DNA of 50,350 nucleotides from Lachnospiraceae bacterium (GTDB lineage Bacteria > Bacillota > Clostridia > Lachnospirales > Lachnospiraceae). A program made the translations under genes and the position numbers. The DNA is taken from the NCBI GenBank assembly GCA_028724245.1, contig JAQYDI010000029.1, positions 1 through 50,350 of the forward strand. Reading direction: 5' to 3'. The notes beneath the pieces are model-generated. The model worked only from the letters and a program-made list of their open reading frames with translations. It was not told where the DNA came from and did no database searches. Below, one piece after another: positions 25,338 through 33,864 of the stretch (positions are counted from its first letter, which is position 1; every line of letters begins with the position of its first letter).

Positions 25338-25688
25338 TTACTGCTGTCTGTCATTGTAGACCAGAGCCATCATCTCCAGTTCCTCATCGTAGGGATTTTC
25401 CAGCGAATGCCACTGACCCGGCTCAATGATGCAGGCATCCCCGGGGCCAACCTCCGTGCGGCTTTTATCATTATCTACAAAGATACCTTTTCCGGACAGG
25501 ATAAAATAAGGCTCTGTATTTGTCACATGCTGATGCCAGCCTATACTGCTGTGAGGCTTTACGACCACCTTTGCATACAGGCTTCCGTGACCCAGAAGCT
25601 CCTCCTCTTTCAGCACATGATAAAAAACTACGGAGCCTTCTCCACCCCGGGCATTTTTCACTTCTACCGGTTCTGTTTTACGTACCAT
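25338..25688 (-). CDS. small cupin-domain protein
   Basis: 116-residue single-domain cupin. Motif 1 is visible as PHSSIGWHQHVTNTEPYFILSGKG (metal His, His and Glu) and motif 2 as PGDACIIEPGQWHSLENP. Such proteins bind a metal and may be sugar isomerases, dioxygenases or sensors; nothing here narrows this. AGGAGGT lies just before ATG 25688, which I prefer over the in-frame ATG at 25730. It lies tail-to-tail with the HD-HAD gene. The plus-strand terminator beyond it suggests that readthrough from the HD-HAD operon would be antisense to this gene. Confidence 0.88.
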   Translation of the reverse strand: MVRKTEPVEVKNARGGEGSVVFYHVLKEEELLGHGSLYAKVVVKPHSSIGWHQHVTNTEPYFILSGKGIFVDNDKSRTEVGPGDACIIEPGQWHSLENPYDEELEMMALVYNDRQQ

Positions 25689-25738
25689 ATCGGCACCTCC
25701 TGTTGATTTCATTTTATTGACTTTATCCACTGATTTCG

Positions 25739-25785
25739 GCAGCTGCCCGAATCTACACTGATCCGGGCAGCTGCGTTTTTTATTT
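25739..25785 (+). terminator. plus-strand intrinsic terminator upstream of the cupin gene
   Basis: GCAGCTGCCCG (25739-25749) pairs perfectly with CGGGCAGCTGC (25764-25774), followed by GTTTTTTATTT on the plus strand. No plus-strand gene ends nearby except the HD-HAD gene 470 bases earlier. The opposite strand lacks a T-run. Confidence 0.65.
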
Positions 25786-27942
25786 CAATCCGATCGCACA
25801 GACAATCTCCGCAAAGGAATCATACATATTCACTGTATCCGTATCTTTTCCTTCCCATGAAATCATGGAAGTATTGCTTACATAAACCTGAGATACTTCC
25901 TCGCATAACGGTCTGCAGTAATCGCCTGCCATGACATCCTGAAGCATTTCCCGAACCGTGTCTTTTCTGTACGAATCATCATCGTTTTCCCGGATTTCTT
26001 CAAAAAGCAGATCCGCGTAACCATTCTGATGATGAAAATAATTTTTTTCTCCGCCATATTTCAGGTAGTCTTCCATATCATAATCCGTCAGATCTGTCAA
26101 TTCACCAATCCATAAATCAAAAGCTGCCGTGGGAATCGTTGCTTCCATCTCACCCTGTGTATATTCTTTCAGAGTGATCTGTGCACCCATTTCCTCCAGA
26201 TCGGATTTCAGCTTCCATGCAATTGCTTTGATACAGTCGGGCAGTTCTTCGGAAATACCCATATTCAGCTTCAACTGCTCACCGGACCGAACCAGTTCAC
26301 TGCCATTGTTCTGATATCCCTCTGAGGCAAACTCTGTTTCGGCTGCTTCTCTGCTGTATTCATACAGGTCTGCCTCTTCTCCATCTTCTGAAAGACTTTC
26401 AATGCCGGGGTAACAGAAACTGAGATGTGTCATGGGCCAGGTCTGGGATATCAGCTTTATCCTGTCTGAAACGGTTTCGATGATGCTGCTTCCGGCATCT
26501 TCCAGAATCTGTGAAATTTCTTCTTCTGATGCATCCAGAAGAGATTTATCCACCAGAGACATGATTCCCGCTCTGACACCTGCCCGGTTTACAATATCCG
26601 TATTGATGCCCAGATAATAAAAACCGCTTCCCTGAACCGGTGTAAACTGCAGCTGATCCGAATCTTCCACCGGGTCACTCATACTCATGGAAGCAAACGC
26701 AATAGTACCATCCTTTAATGCTTTCGCCTTCTCTTCTTCCGCAGTATTTTTAATTTTAACATACTGGGCCTGCGTCTTCAGGCGGCTGTTTTCGGAAGCC
26801 TCCAGAGACACGGAATCCTCCGCATATGTATACAAAATATATGCTCCGCTTCCCACCGGTGAACCATTCATCTGCTTTAAAGCTTCAATACCGCCTTTTT
26901 CATATCCTGCACCGTAATATATCTCCGAAAGAACAGGGATTACCGTCATCGCACGGAGAGCCGCTGCATCGGGAGCAGATTCAAAATCAACCGTGCAGGT
27001 ATGATCATCCACCTTTTTGATTCCTTCAATATCCGCTACCTCAACTCCGCCGGACAGAATATCGGCATGCGCTTTTTCCTGATAATAGGTATAAGGATCA
27101 TAGGAGAAGGAATAGTGCTCATATTCACACTTTGCCAGCAGTTCCAGAAGTGCATCAGGATCCTCTTCCACGCCGGCAGTATCATAACCGTTGCTCTGAA
27201 GATATTCAACCCAGGTCGTACCATTGCCGTCAAGATCCCCCGGCAGTTCATCATCAAACCAGCCATCCAGCTTTGTATCGATCAGATAGGCAATGAAATC
27301 CTCTTCTGAAATTTTTTTGTCAGAATATGTCTTTTTCAGATTTTTCTTGTAAGCTGCCACATCCTTCGTATCATAGTAGTATTCCTGCATTCCCACTACA
27401 GGAACTTCAGCCAGAGAATACCGCCCTGTATAATAAGGATCCGCCATCAGCTTCCATGTAAAAATCACATCATCGATGGTCAGATCCGATTCATCGGAAA
27501 ATTTCAGCCCTTCTTTCAGCGTCAGCTGATACGTAACCATTTCATCAGCATCCTCCCCTTCACCGGTTCCGCTGTTTTCACCGCCATATACATCTTCCGG
27601 ATCATCAATTCCATCAGCTGCAGAGTCAATCTTTTCAAAATGTCCCGCCGCATCCTCCAGTTTTCCCAGCTCATCAACCGAACATATGGTATCAAATATC
27701 AGACTGCAGACCTTCCGATCCGTTTCTGATTCTGCAAACAGCGGATTGAATATTCCGCCGGATCCTTCCGCACCGATCAGCAGCGCCTCCCGATCATCGA
27801 TATCGGTTACCGGAACCTCTGTTTCCACAACGGACTCCGTTTCGGGAAGCGATCCTGTCTGCTCTGTCCTGCTGCAGCCGGCTGCTGACAGCACGGTCAT
27901 AAGCCCTGCCATAATAAATGCTGTTATTTTTCTGACTTTCAT
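25780..27942 (-). CDS. ABC transporter substrate-binding lipoprotein (peptide/family 5)
   Basis: 720-residue extracellular solute-binding protein of the oligopeptide (OppA/family 5) class. It has a basic-hydrophobic signal peptide and a lipobox ending SAAGC at about Cys23, then a Glu/Asp/Thr-rich linker. Family blocks include LTLKEGLKFSDESDLTIDDVIFTWKLMADP, NGSPVGSGAYIL and YYLGINTD. It is longer than usual (about 550) because of insertions around 120-140 and 190-290. No permease or ATPase genes are adjacent, so it is an orphan binding protein that must use a distant importer or act as a sensor. ATG 27942 follows GGAGGAAAG. Confidence 0.88.
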   Translation of the reverse strand: MKVRKITAFIMAGLMTVLSAAGCSRTEQTGSLPETESVVETEVPVTDIDDREALLIGAEGSGGIFNPLFAESETDRKVCSLIFDTICSVDELGKLEDAAGHFEKIDSAADGIDDPEDVYGGENSGTGEGEDADEMVTYQLTLKEGLKFSDESDLTIDDVIFTWKLMADPYYTGRYSLAEVPVVGMQEYYYDTKDVAAYKKNLKKTYSDKKISEEDFIAYLIDTKLDGWFDDELPGDLDGNGTTWVEYLQSNGYDTAGVEEDPDALLELLAKCEYEHYSFSYDPYTYYQEKAHADILSGGVEVADIEGIKKVDDHTCTVDFESAPDAAALRAMTVIPVLSEIYYGAGYEKGGIEALKQMNGSPVGSGAYILYTYAEDSVSLEASENSRLKTQAQYVKIKNTAEEEKAKALKDGTIAFASMSMSDPVEDSDQLQFTPVQGSGFYYLGINTDIVNRAGVRAGIMSLVDKSLLDASEEEISQILEDAGSSIIETVSDRIKLISQTWPMTHLSFCYPGIESLSEDGEEADLYEYSREAAETEFASEGYQNNGSELVRSGEQLKLNMGISEELPDCIKAIAWKLKSDLEEMGAQITLKEYTQGEMEATIPTAAFDLWIGELTDLTDYDMEDYLKYGGEKNYFHHQNGYADLLFEEIRENDDDSYRKDTVREMLQDVMAGDYCRPLCEEVSQVYVSNTSMISWEGKDTDTVNMYDSFAEIVCAIGLK

Positions 27943-28029
27943 CTTTCCTCCAGTTTTCTGAAATGCGCCGCAGTATAATCCCCGCAAAGCGTTTTTTTGT
28001 ATAACAGGAAACGCAGTTCCTATTATATA

Positions 28030-28065
28030 AAAATACCGGTACAGCTGCCTGTACCGGTGTTTTTA
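28030..28065. terminator. bidirectional intrinsic terminator
   Basis: ACCGGTACAG (28035-28044) pairs perfectly with CTGTACCGGT (28049-28058); AAAAAT precedes and GTTTTTATT follows. On the minus strand it ends the LTA synthase operon. Confidence 0.85.
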
Positions 28066-28165
28066 TTCATACAATATCCCATCCGGGTACCGTGGACAGA
28101 TGTCCTCCGGTCCGATACATGGAATATATTTTACCATAGACAAATTTATGAAACAAGGCTTTCCC

Positions 28166-30427
28166 TTATTTTTTCCCGTCTGCTCCGGTTGTTCCGGAAA
28201 CAGAAGACTCTGCAGTCTGTGATTCAGATTCCGTTTCTGATTCGGATTCCTGATTCATCAGTTCCTGTTCATAGATATACGGTTCCGTGGAGCTTAATGC
28301 TTTCTGCCATACAACAACTTCATCTCCGGGTTCCAGTTCAATATCCTCCACTTCAAGAGCAAGAGAATTGCAGTACCAGGTCGTGCAGGCCTTACCATTT
28401 ACATAAACCTTACTGTAACGGGTAAAATTCTGACCATGTATTCTGATGCCGCCTTCAGGTGTTGCTTCCACACTGCTGATGGTAATCGGCTCAATACCCA
28501 TCTGAACCTCCGTGGGTTCATAGGGATTTTCACCATTATAGCACAGACGATCTCCATAGAGAATATCGTATTCCAGTTCTTTCAGACCTTCCAGATATTT
28601 CTCCTGTGTGATCTTCCCTTCCTGCATCTGTTTTCTGTAATTCTGGTGATATGCATTGATTACACCATCTTTGATTCCCATGGATTCCAGAACCGTAGAT
28701 CCGGTCTCATATGCTTCCATATCCTGATCCTTGTATTTCAGTCCCATATTATTCCAGATAAAGTATTCTGTCTGATATACATTGCCGGAAGTCAGGCTTT
28801 CATCTGTCAGATTCAGGCTGGGAAGATGATCGCCGTACATCACCAGAATCGTATCCTCTCCGCTCTCTTTGAGCATATCGACCAGCTGTCCGATAAACTG
28901 ATCCATCTCATAGAGCTGATTCGCATAATAGGAAATCTGATTCAGGTATGATTCATCATCAAGCACCGTACTGGAAACGGTTACATGTCTTTCATAATCC
29001 AGTTCCGGATCTGAAGGATAGCTTCCATGTCCCTGCACAGATACAGCGTAGACAAAATCCGGTTCCTCCGTAGAGTCAAGCGCTCTTTTGATTTCATCTG
29101 TCAGAATCACATCCTTTGCCCAGTTCATGGGTGTGAAAGACTGGGGCCACATGTATTCCAGTGAAGTAAATGTATTGAATCCCATGTTGCTGTAGACATT
29201 ATTTCTGCCGTAAAAGCCTCCCACATGATTATGTACCGCATGAGTGGAATAACCATTCTGCGACAGATTGTACGCCAGCGTTTCGCAGGTTGTTTTCTTC
29301 AGAATTGTTTTGTAGGGGTACTCACCGGCTCCGAAATCATCGATATTCATACCGGTCAATACTTCAAACTCCGTATTAACCGTACCTGCACCGATGACGG
29401 GAACATTAAAGAACCCTGATCCGCACTCTTCCATCAGTTTCGTAAAGTTGGGAATGGGATTTTCTGAAAATGTCACATCCTTCAGGCGGTTGATATCAAA
29501 AAAGGATTCCAGCTGCACGATTACCACATTCGGTCTGCTCTGTTTCTTTTCAGGCTTCGTTTCTTCGGTACTTTCCGAAGAGGAATTCTGAGTGGATTCA
29601 CCGGAATCCACCAGAGTTTCAATTACCTCAGGTGAATAATCGTCCGGTTTGCTGACACCTACATCTACCAGACTGTTCATAAAACAGTAGATGAAACCAT
29701 TCTTTTTATAGGACTGAGACAGTTCATGGAACTGTGTCTCCACACCACCCACATGCCAGCTGACATTGAAGCAGCCCCAGGTCAGGGCAATCATGCCGCA
29801 GATCGTAAGCAGCGATTTTATATAATTTACTTTTCTGCACTCCAGAGGTGCTTTGATAAAACAGTAAATAATGACTATAACAGCCAGAATCATAACCAGT
29901 ATCAGCAGTACCGTCTCGAAAACGTTCAGATATTTGGCAATCACTCCAAACAGATCCGTCACCAAAGCCAGATCATTGCCGGTCAGCGGTGTCACCCGGT
30001 TGCACAGGAGAACAAAATTACCGAACGCACAGAATGTCCATATGAGGCTGATGGTCAGGATTACACCCAGACGCTTTTTAAACAGCAGCGCAATGGTAAA
30101 TGATGTGCTGATAATCATCACATTGCACAGATACGCCCACGGATGTTTGATCAGAAATTCAAACCCGCCTGTCAGAGATTTATATCCCAGACATTCATAG
30201 ATAAACACCAGAATAACCGGCAGCAGCACATAAAGTGACAGATAACGCTTCACCTTATATTTTGTCGAATGCCTGTCAACAAATGCACCCAGACGGCTTT
30301 TCTCCGCATTCTGCTGACGTCTGATCCGCTCCCTGCGGTTTTTGCGCTCACTGGACCTGCTTATATAGATACCATGTTTGTCTGACTTTTTCTTATCAAA
30401 AATTCTATCATTTTTTTTCATTATCAT
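28166..30427 (-). CDS. LTA synthase/sulfatase-family membrane protein with C-terminal IPT-like domain
   Basis: 753-residue LtaS-type phosphoglycerol transferase-like enzyme, expected to build glycerol-phosphate polymers outside the membrane. Five or so hydrophobic helices lie at about 55-250, then a Ser/Glu-rich linker, then the extracellular sulfatase-fold domain: NVVIVQLESFFD, the nucleophile region GAGTVNTEFEVLTGMN (Thr in the family T-x-x-E context), VSVQGHGSYP and VMYGDHLPSL. After it, about residues 665-735 (ITISSVEATPEGGIRIHGQNF onward) resemble an IPT/TIG beta-domain, an unusual addition. The tail is Ser/Glu-rich. It overlaps the upstream CmpB-type gene by ATGA, so the two are coupled. 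Confidence 0.9.
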   Translation of the reverse strand: MIMKKNDRIFDKKKSDKHGIYISRSSERKNRRERIRRQQNAEKSRLGAFVDRHSTKYKVKRYLSLYVLLPVILVFIYECLGYKSLTGGFEFLIKHPWAYLCNVMIISTSFTIALLFKKRLGVILTISLIWTFCAFGNFVLLCNRVTPLTGNDLALVTDLFGVIAKYLNVFETVLLILVMILAVIVIIYCFIKAPLECRKVNYIKSLLTICGMIALTWGCFNVSWHVGGVETQFHELSQSYKKNGFIYCFMNSLVDVGVSKPDDYSPEVIETLVDSGESTQNSSSESTEETKPEKKQSRPNVVIVQLESFFDINRLKDVTFSENPIPNFTKLMEECGSGFFNVPVIGAGTVNTEFEVLTGMNIDDFGAGEYPYKTILKKTTCETLAYNLSQNGYSTHAVHNHVGGFYGRNNVYSNMGFNTFTSLEYMWPQSFTPMNWAKDVILTDEIKRALDSTEEPDFVYAVSVQGHGSYPSDPELDYERHVTVSSTVLDDESYLNQISYYANQLYEMDQFIGQLVDMLKESGEDTILVMYGDHLPSLNLTDESLTSGNVYQTEYFIWNNMGLKYKDQDMEAYETGSTVLESMGIKDGVINAYHQNYRKQMQEGKITQEKYLEGLKELEYDILYGDRLCYNGENPYEPTEVQMGIEPITISSVEATPEGGIRIHGQNFTRYSKVYVNGKACTTWYCNSLALEVEDIELEPGDEVVVWQKALSSTEPYIYEQELMNQESESETESESQTAESSVSGTTGADGKK

Positions 30428-31461
30428 ACACCTTTTTGTTTTTTGTCTTCCATGGCCTTCGTCTTTTCTTCCGGATTTTCTTTCATTCCTTCACGCAGTT
30501 CTTCCAGAAAACCGGGCATCTGCATATATCTGGCACCCGGATTTCTTCTCAGCATCTTCCTCTTGTCTTTGCTGAACTGCCTGCGCAGACGGTCATTCCA
30601 GACCTCCAGAGAAATCCTGATCCGGCCCAGCTCCTCAACATGCTCTCTGGGCAGCGGAAGCTGATCTCTGGCAGACAAAGCCTGAGTTCTCAGTGCATCC
30701 ACACGGGCAGACAGATCGGAAATCGTATCCTGAAGCCGTTCTTTCAGATTGAGTTCAACACCAAGCCGGCTCTCCATCCTGTCTTCCAGACAGTCCAGAA
30801 GCTGCTCCGATTTCTCCTCCAGATGATCGAGCAGCTGTTCTGATTTCTCCTCCAGAAGGGCTCTGTTGAAGGTATCGATAATTTCAATACGCCGCTTCAT
30901 ATGCCCCAGTTCAACACGCATACGCTCTGCCTGTATGATCAGATCTCTGATGTCGAGTGCGGTCTTCAGCGAAGCGGTAAAATCAGCGGCCGCCGCCATG
31001 GAAATCACCAGCGCCGCAATACTTACAAAAATGGACGGCAGGCTCAGAACCAGCTTTTCAAAAGGCTTGTGCATGCCGTAGATCATGGCCAGACTCAGAA
31101 ATCCCCATGCAATGCTGGAGCTGAGACAGATATGCCCCTGAATATTAAACCTCTGATTGCTGTAATCCCAGTAACGCACCTTGAACAGCTTTTCCATGAC
31201 CACTCCTACTATATATTCCAGTATGGTGGCAGCAATCATTCCTGTCAAAAATACCATAACCGGCATATCACGGAACGGCAGTGCCGCAAACAGAACTACA
31301 ATGGCACCGCTCCCGTACAGGGGCAGCAGCGGTCCGTGCATGAAGCCCCGGTTCACCAGCCGGTGTTTGCATATGGAAACATATGCCGATTCAAAACACC
31401 ATCCCAGAAAACAGTATATGTAAAAGAAAATAAACCACTGGGATATCGTGTATTCGTACAT
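30424..31461 (-). CDS. putative ABC-transporter-permease-like membrane protein (CmpB family)
   Basis: 345-residue membrane protein of the PF06541-type family. The signature start YIYCFLGWCFESAYVSICKHRLVNRGFMHGPLLPLYGSGA is clear, with further helices at about 60-80, 105-130 and 140-165. The cytoplasmic half (about 170-345) is a charged coiled coil containing a near-perfect tandem pair, EEKSEQLLDHL / EEKSEQLLDCL. The family name implies a permease but transport has not been shown. It is translationally coupled to the LTA synthase, so a cell-envelope role is likely. A family A repeat begins 27 bases upstream of its ATG. Confidence 0.85.
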   Translation of the reverse strand: MYEYTISQWFIFFYIYCFLGWCFESAYVSICKHRLVNRGFMHGPLLPLYGSGAIVVLFAALPFRDMPVMVFLTGMIAATILEYIVGVVMEKLFKVRYWDYSNQRFNIQGHICLSSSIAWGFLSLAMIYGMHKPFEKLVLSLPSIFVSIAALVISMAAAADFTASLKTALDIRDLIIQAERMRVELGHMKRRIEIIDTFNRALLEEKSEQLLDHLEEKSEQLLDCLEDRMESRLGVELNLKERLQDTISDLSARVDALRTQALSARDQLPLPREHVEELGRIRISLEVWNDRLRRQFSKDKRKMLRRNPGARYMQMPGFLEELREGMKENPEEKTKAMEDKKQKGV

Positions 31462-31487
31462 AAAAGCTTTAACTCCTCACATTACAT

Positions 31488-31587
31488 GTAACTGTTCAGA
31501 GCCAGGCAGATTTGCACACAAAGTGCGACGAATGCCTGCATTCAGGAACACTTTTTCGTACAAATCTATTTGGCTCTGAACAGTTAC
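31488..31587. repeat. family A palindromic repeat, complete copy
   Basis: A 100-bp element with perfect 16-bp ends GTAACTGTTCAGAGCC / GGCTCTGAACAGTTAC. Inner arms AGGCAGATTTG and CAAATCTATTTGG, AAAGTGCGACG and CACTTTTTCG, and a centre GAATGCCTGCATTC make nearly the whole element one hairpin. No coding capacity. Confidence 0.85.
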
Positions 31588-31785
31588 CGCATTTTATCAT
31601 ACTTATCCATCTCTTATATTTACCCCGCGTTTTCCATTTTGTCAACTGCTCTTCACTTAAAGTTCACGTCTTAAACAAATATTTTACATTCTTTCCATTT
31701 TTCTTAAGAAAGTTTAATTTTTATCGTGAAAATTTTTTATAGGAAATTTCGCAGATAAAATCGGTAAATTCATGATAATTTTCAC

Positions 31786-31814
31786 TTGACCCGACTCCGT
31801 TTCCAGCTTATGAT
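31786..31814 (+). promoter_or_regulatory. promoter for the ParB-like/BMP gene
   Basis: TTGACC, a 17-base spacer and TATGAT. The predicted start near 31821 puts the mini family A hairpin (31830-31866) in the 5' leader. Confidence 0.65.
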
Positions 31815-31829
31815 GAGTAAAGTATATTT

Positions 31830-31878
31830 GTAACTGTTCAGAGCGAGGTTGACTCTGAACAGTTACGTATATTTTTTA
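31830..31878 (+). repeat. mini family A hairpin in the BMP leader
   Basis: GTAACTGTTCAGAG pairs perfectly with CTCTGAACAGTTAC over a nine-base loop (31830-31866), followed by GTATATTTTTT. It keeps only the outer ends of family A. Placed between promoter and AGGAGGT site, it could act as a leaky terminator or attenuator. Confidence 0.75.
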
Positions 31879-31895
31879 CTAACAGGAGGTTTCCT

Positions 31896-33833
31896 ATGTC
31901 AAGAGCAGATTACAGCAGCGCCCATAAGCTTGCCGTACGTGATTACCGGATCCGGGTCGCAAAGGGTGAATACCCCTACCTCCCTGTTCTGGATGACATT
32001 CTTCGTTCTACTACCATAACAGGTGAAAGCAATCTTGGACTGGTGGATGTTCCGCTGGATTTTATTGTAGGAACCAGTACCGCCGGCCGTACCAATTCCT
32101 TTTCCAGCAATTTTCTCCCACTTCTGGAGGAAACTTCTGAATTTGCCAGCAAATGGAGCACTCTCAGCACCGCACATCTGGAGGAAGGGATCCGTGATCC
32201 CATCAAGGTTTACGAATTCCTGAACCGCTATTATGTGGTGGAAGGCAACAAGCGCGTCAGCGTTCTGAAATATTTCGGAGCCGACAGCATCCATGCCTAC
32301 GTAACCCGTATCCTTCCCCAGCGCAACGATTCCCGTGAGAACAGGCTTTATTACGAATTCATTGATTTTTACCGGGATTCCGGCATCAATTATGTGGAAT
32401 TTTCAAAGCTGGGCAGCTATAAACTTCTGCTGGACAAAATGGGCAAACAGCCCGGTGATGTCTGGACTCCGGAGGATAAAAGGGATTTTGCTTCCGCTTA
32501 CCATTATTTTTCCAAATGTTTCCGTGCAAAGGTCAGCAAAAAGCTGCCCCTTACCCCGGGCGACGGCTTCCTGACCTGCGTAAAAGTCTACGGATACGAG
32601 AAGATGAAGGATGCCTCGGAGGATGAGATCAATAAGGTTCTGGATAAACTGAAGGAAGAACTGATTGCTTCTGCCATGGATAAACCCCAGGAGCTGTCCA
32701 TGCAGCCTGTTCAGGAGAAGAAAACCGGTCTGACGAAAAAACTGATCAACAATATCCTGCCCGCTTCCCAGCCGAAGATGAAAGTCGCGTTCATTTATGA
32801 CAAGCGCCCTGATGTCTCCCCCTGGATCTACAGCCACGAGATGGGAAGGATGCACCTGAATGAAGCCATGGGTGATCAGGTGGAAACAACCGCATTTACC
32901 TATATTAATACGGAAGATCTGGCAGATAAGACCCTCAATGGAATTATCGAACAGGGATACACCACTATTTTCGTGATCGCTCCCCAGCTGATCGATTCCT
33001 GCGTGCGGGCTGCCGTTGAACATCCTGAAGTGCGGATCCTCAACTGTTCTCTGAACACCTCCTACCACAGTATCCGTACTTATTACTCCAGAATTCACGA
33101 AGCCAAATTCCTGACCGGTGTTGTAGCAGGGGCCATGTGCGAGGACGGACGGATCGGTTATCTTGCCGATTACCCGCTGTACGGCGCGATCGCCGGCATC
33201 AACGCATTTGCCCAGGGTGCCCGCATGGTCAATCCCCGCGCGAAGATCTATCTGAACTGGACCTGCCTGAAGGATACCGATCCGCTGGCGCTGTTCCGTC
33301 AGGAGAATATCCGTTTTATCTCGGGTCTTGACAATATCAAGCCGAAAAATGCTTCCAGAGAGTTCGGCCTTTACATGCTGGATGACGACACCCGCGAAAA
33401 TCTGGTGCTTCCCGTATGGCACTGGGGTATTTTCTATGAACGCCTGATCCGCGAAATTCTGAACGGTACCTGGAAAGAGGAAGAGCCCGCTGAAACCGAT
33501 GTCAGCCGGAAAGCCATCAATTACTGGTGGGGCATGTCAGCCGGTGTAATCGACGTGATCTGCTCTTCCAAGGTTCCCGCTGCCACACAGCGTATGGTGG
33601 AGATATTCAAACACGGTATTATCACAGGCTTCTGTTCACCGTTGGGCGGCATCATTACCGATCAGAACGGAGAACAGCATAACGGCGGTGAGGGCTTCAG
33701 CCCGGAGGAACTGATGAAGATGAACTGGCTGGCCGACAATGTCATCGGATCCATCCCCGAAAACTGGTCCCTGAAGGACGAAAGCGTACCCTTAGTTAAA
33801 GTATCCGGCGTTATGACAAACAACCTGGAATAG
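31896..33833 (+). CDS. ParB/sulfiredoxin-like domain fused to a BMP (PBP1) ligand-binding domain
   Basis: 645-residue protein with no signal peptide or lipobox, so apparently cytosolic. Residues about 55-145 hold a ParB/Srx-like block, IRDPIKVYEFLNRYYVVEGNKRVSVLKYFGA, with the typical EGNKR loop. A helical linker follows (about 150-305), and residues about 310-620 are a basic-membrane-protein (BMP/PnrA-type) periplasmic-binding fold: KMKVAFIYDKRPDVSPWIYSH, TTIFVIAPQLIDSCVRAA, GRIGYLADYPLYGAIAGINAFAQGARMVNP, and VLPVWHWGIFYERLIREILNGTWK. BMP proteins normally bind nucleosides outside the cell, so a cytosolic nucleoside sensor or regulator is plausible. AGGAGGT precedes the ATG. Function is unknown. 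Confidence 0.8.
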   Translation: MSRADYSSAHKLAVRDYRIRVAKGEYPYLPVLDDILRSTTITGESNLGLVDVPLDFIVGTSTAGRTNSFSSNFLPLLEETSEFASKWSTLSTAHLEEGIRDPIKVYEFLNRYYVVEGNKRVSVLKYFGADSIHAYVTRILPQRNDSRENRLYYEFIDFYRDSGINYVEFSKLGSYKLLLDKMGKQPGDVWTPEDKRDFASAYHYFSKCFRAKVSKKLPLTPGDGFLTCVKVYGYEKMKDASEDEINKVLDKLKEELIASAMDKPQELSMQPVQEKKTGLTKKLINNILPASQPKMKVAFIYDKRPDVSPWIYSHEMGRMHLNEAMGDQVETTAFTYINTEDLADKTLNGIIEQGYTTIFVIAPQLIDSCVRAAVEHPEVRILNCSLNTSYHSIRTYYSRIHEAKFLTGVVAGAMCEDGRIGYLADYPLYGAIAGINAFAQGARMVNPRAKIYLNWTCLKDTDPLALFRQENIRFISGLDNIKPKNASREFGLYMLDDDTRENLVLPVWHWGIFYERLIREILNGTWKEEEPAETDVSRKAINYWWGMSAGVIDVICSSKVPAATQRMVEIFKHGIITGFCSPLGGIITDQNGEQHNGGEGFSPEELMKMNWLADNVIGSIPENWSLKDESVPLVKVSGVMTNNLE

Positions 33834-33864
33834 CCGGAACCGATCCATCGTTTTTTATAATATT

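Noticed and set aside
32403-33422. A 339-codon minus-strand open frame opposite the BMP gene
   Set aside because: No family features or ribosome site; it is a codon-bias shadow of the ParB-like/BMP gene.
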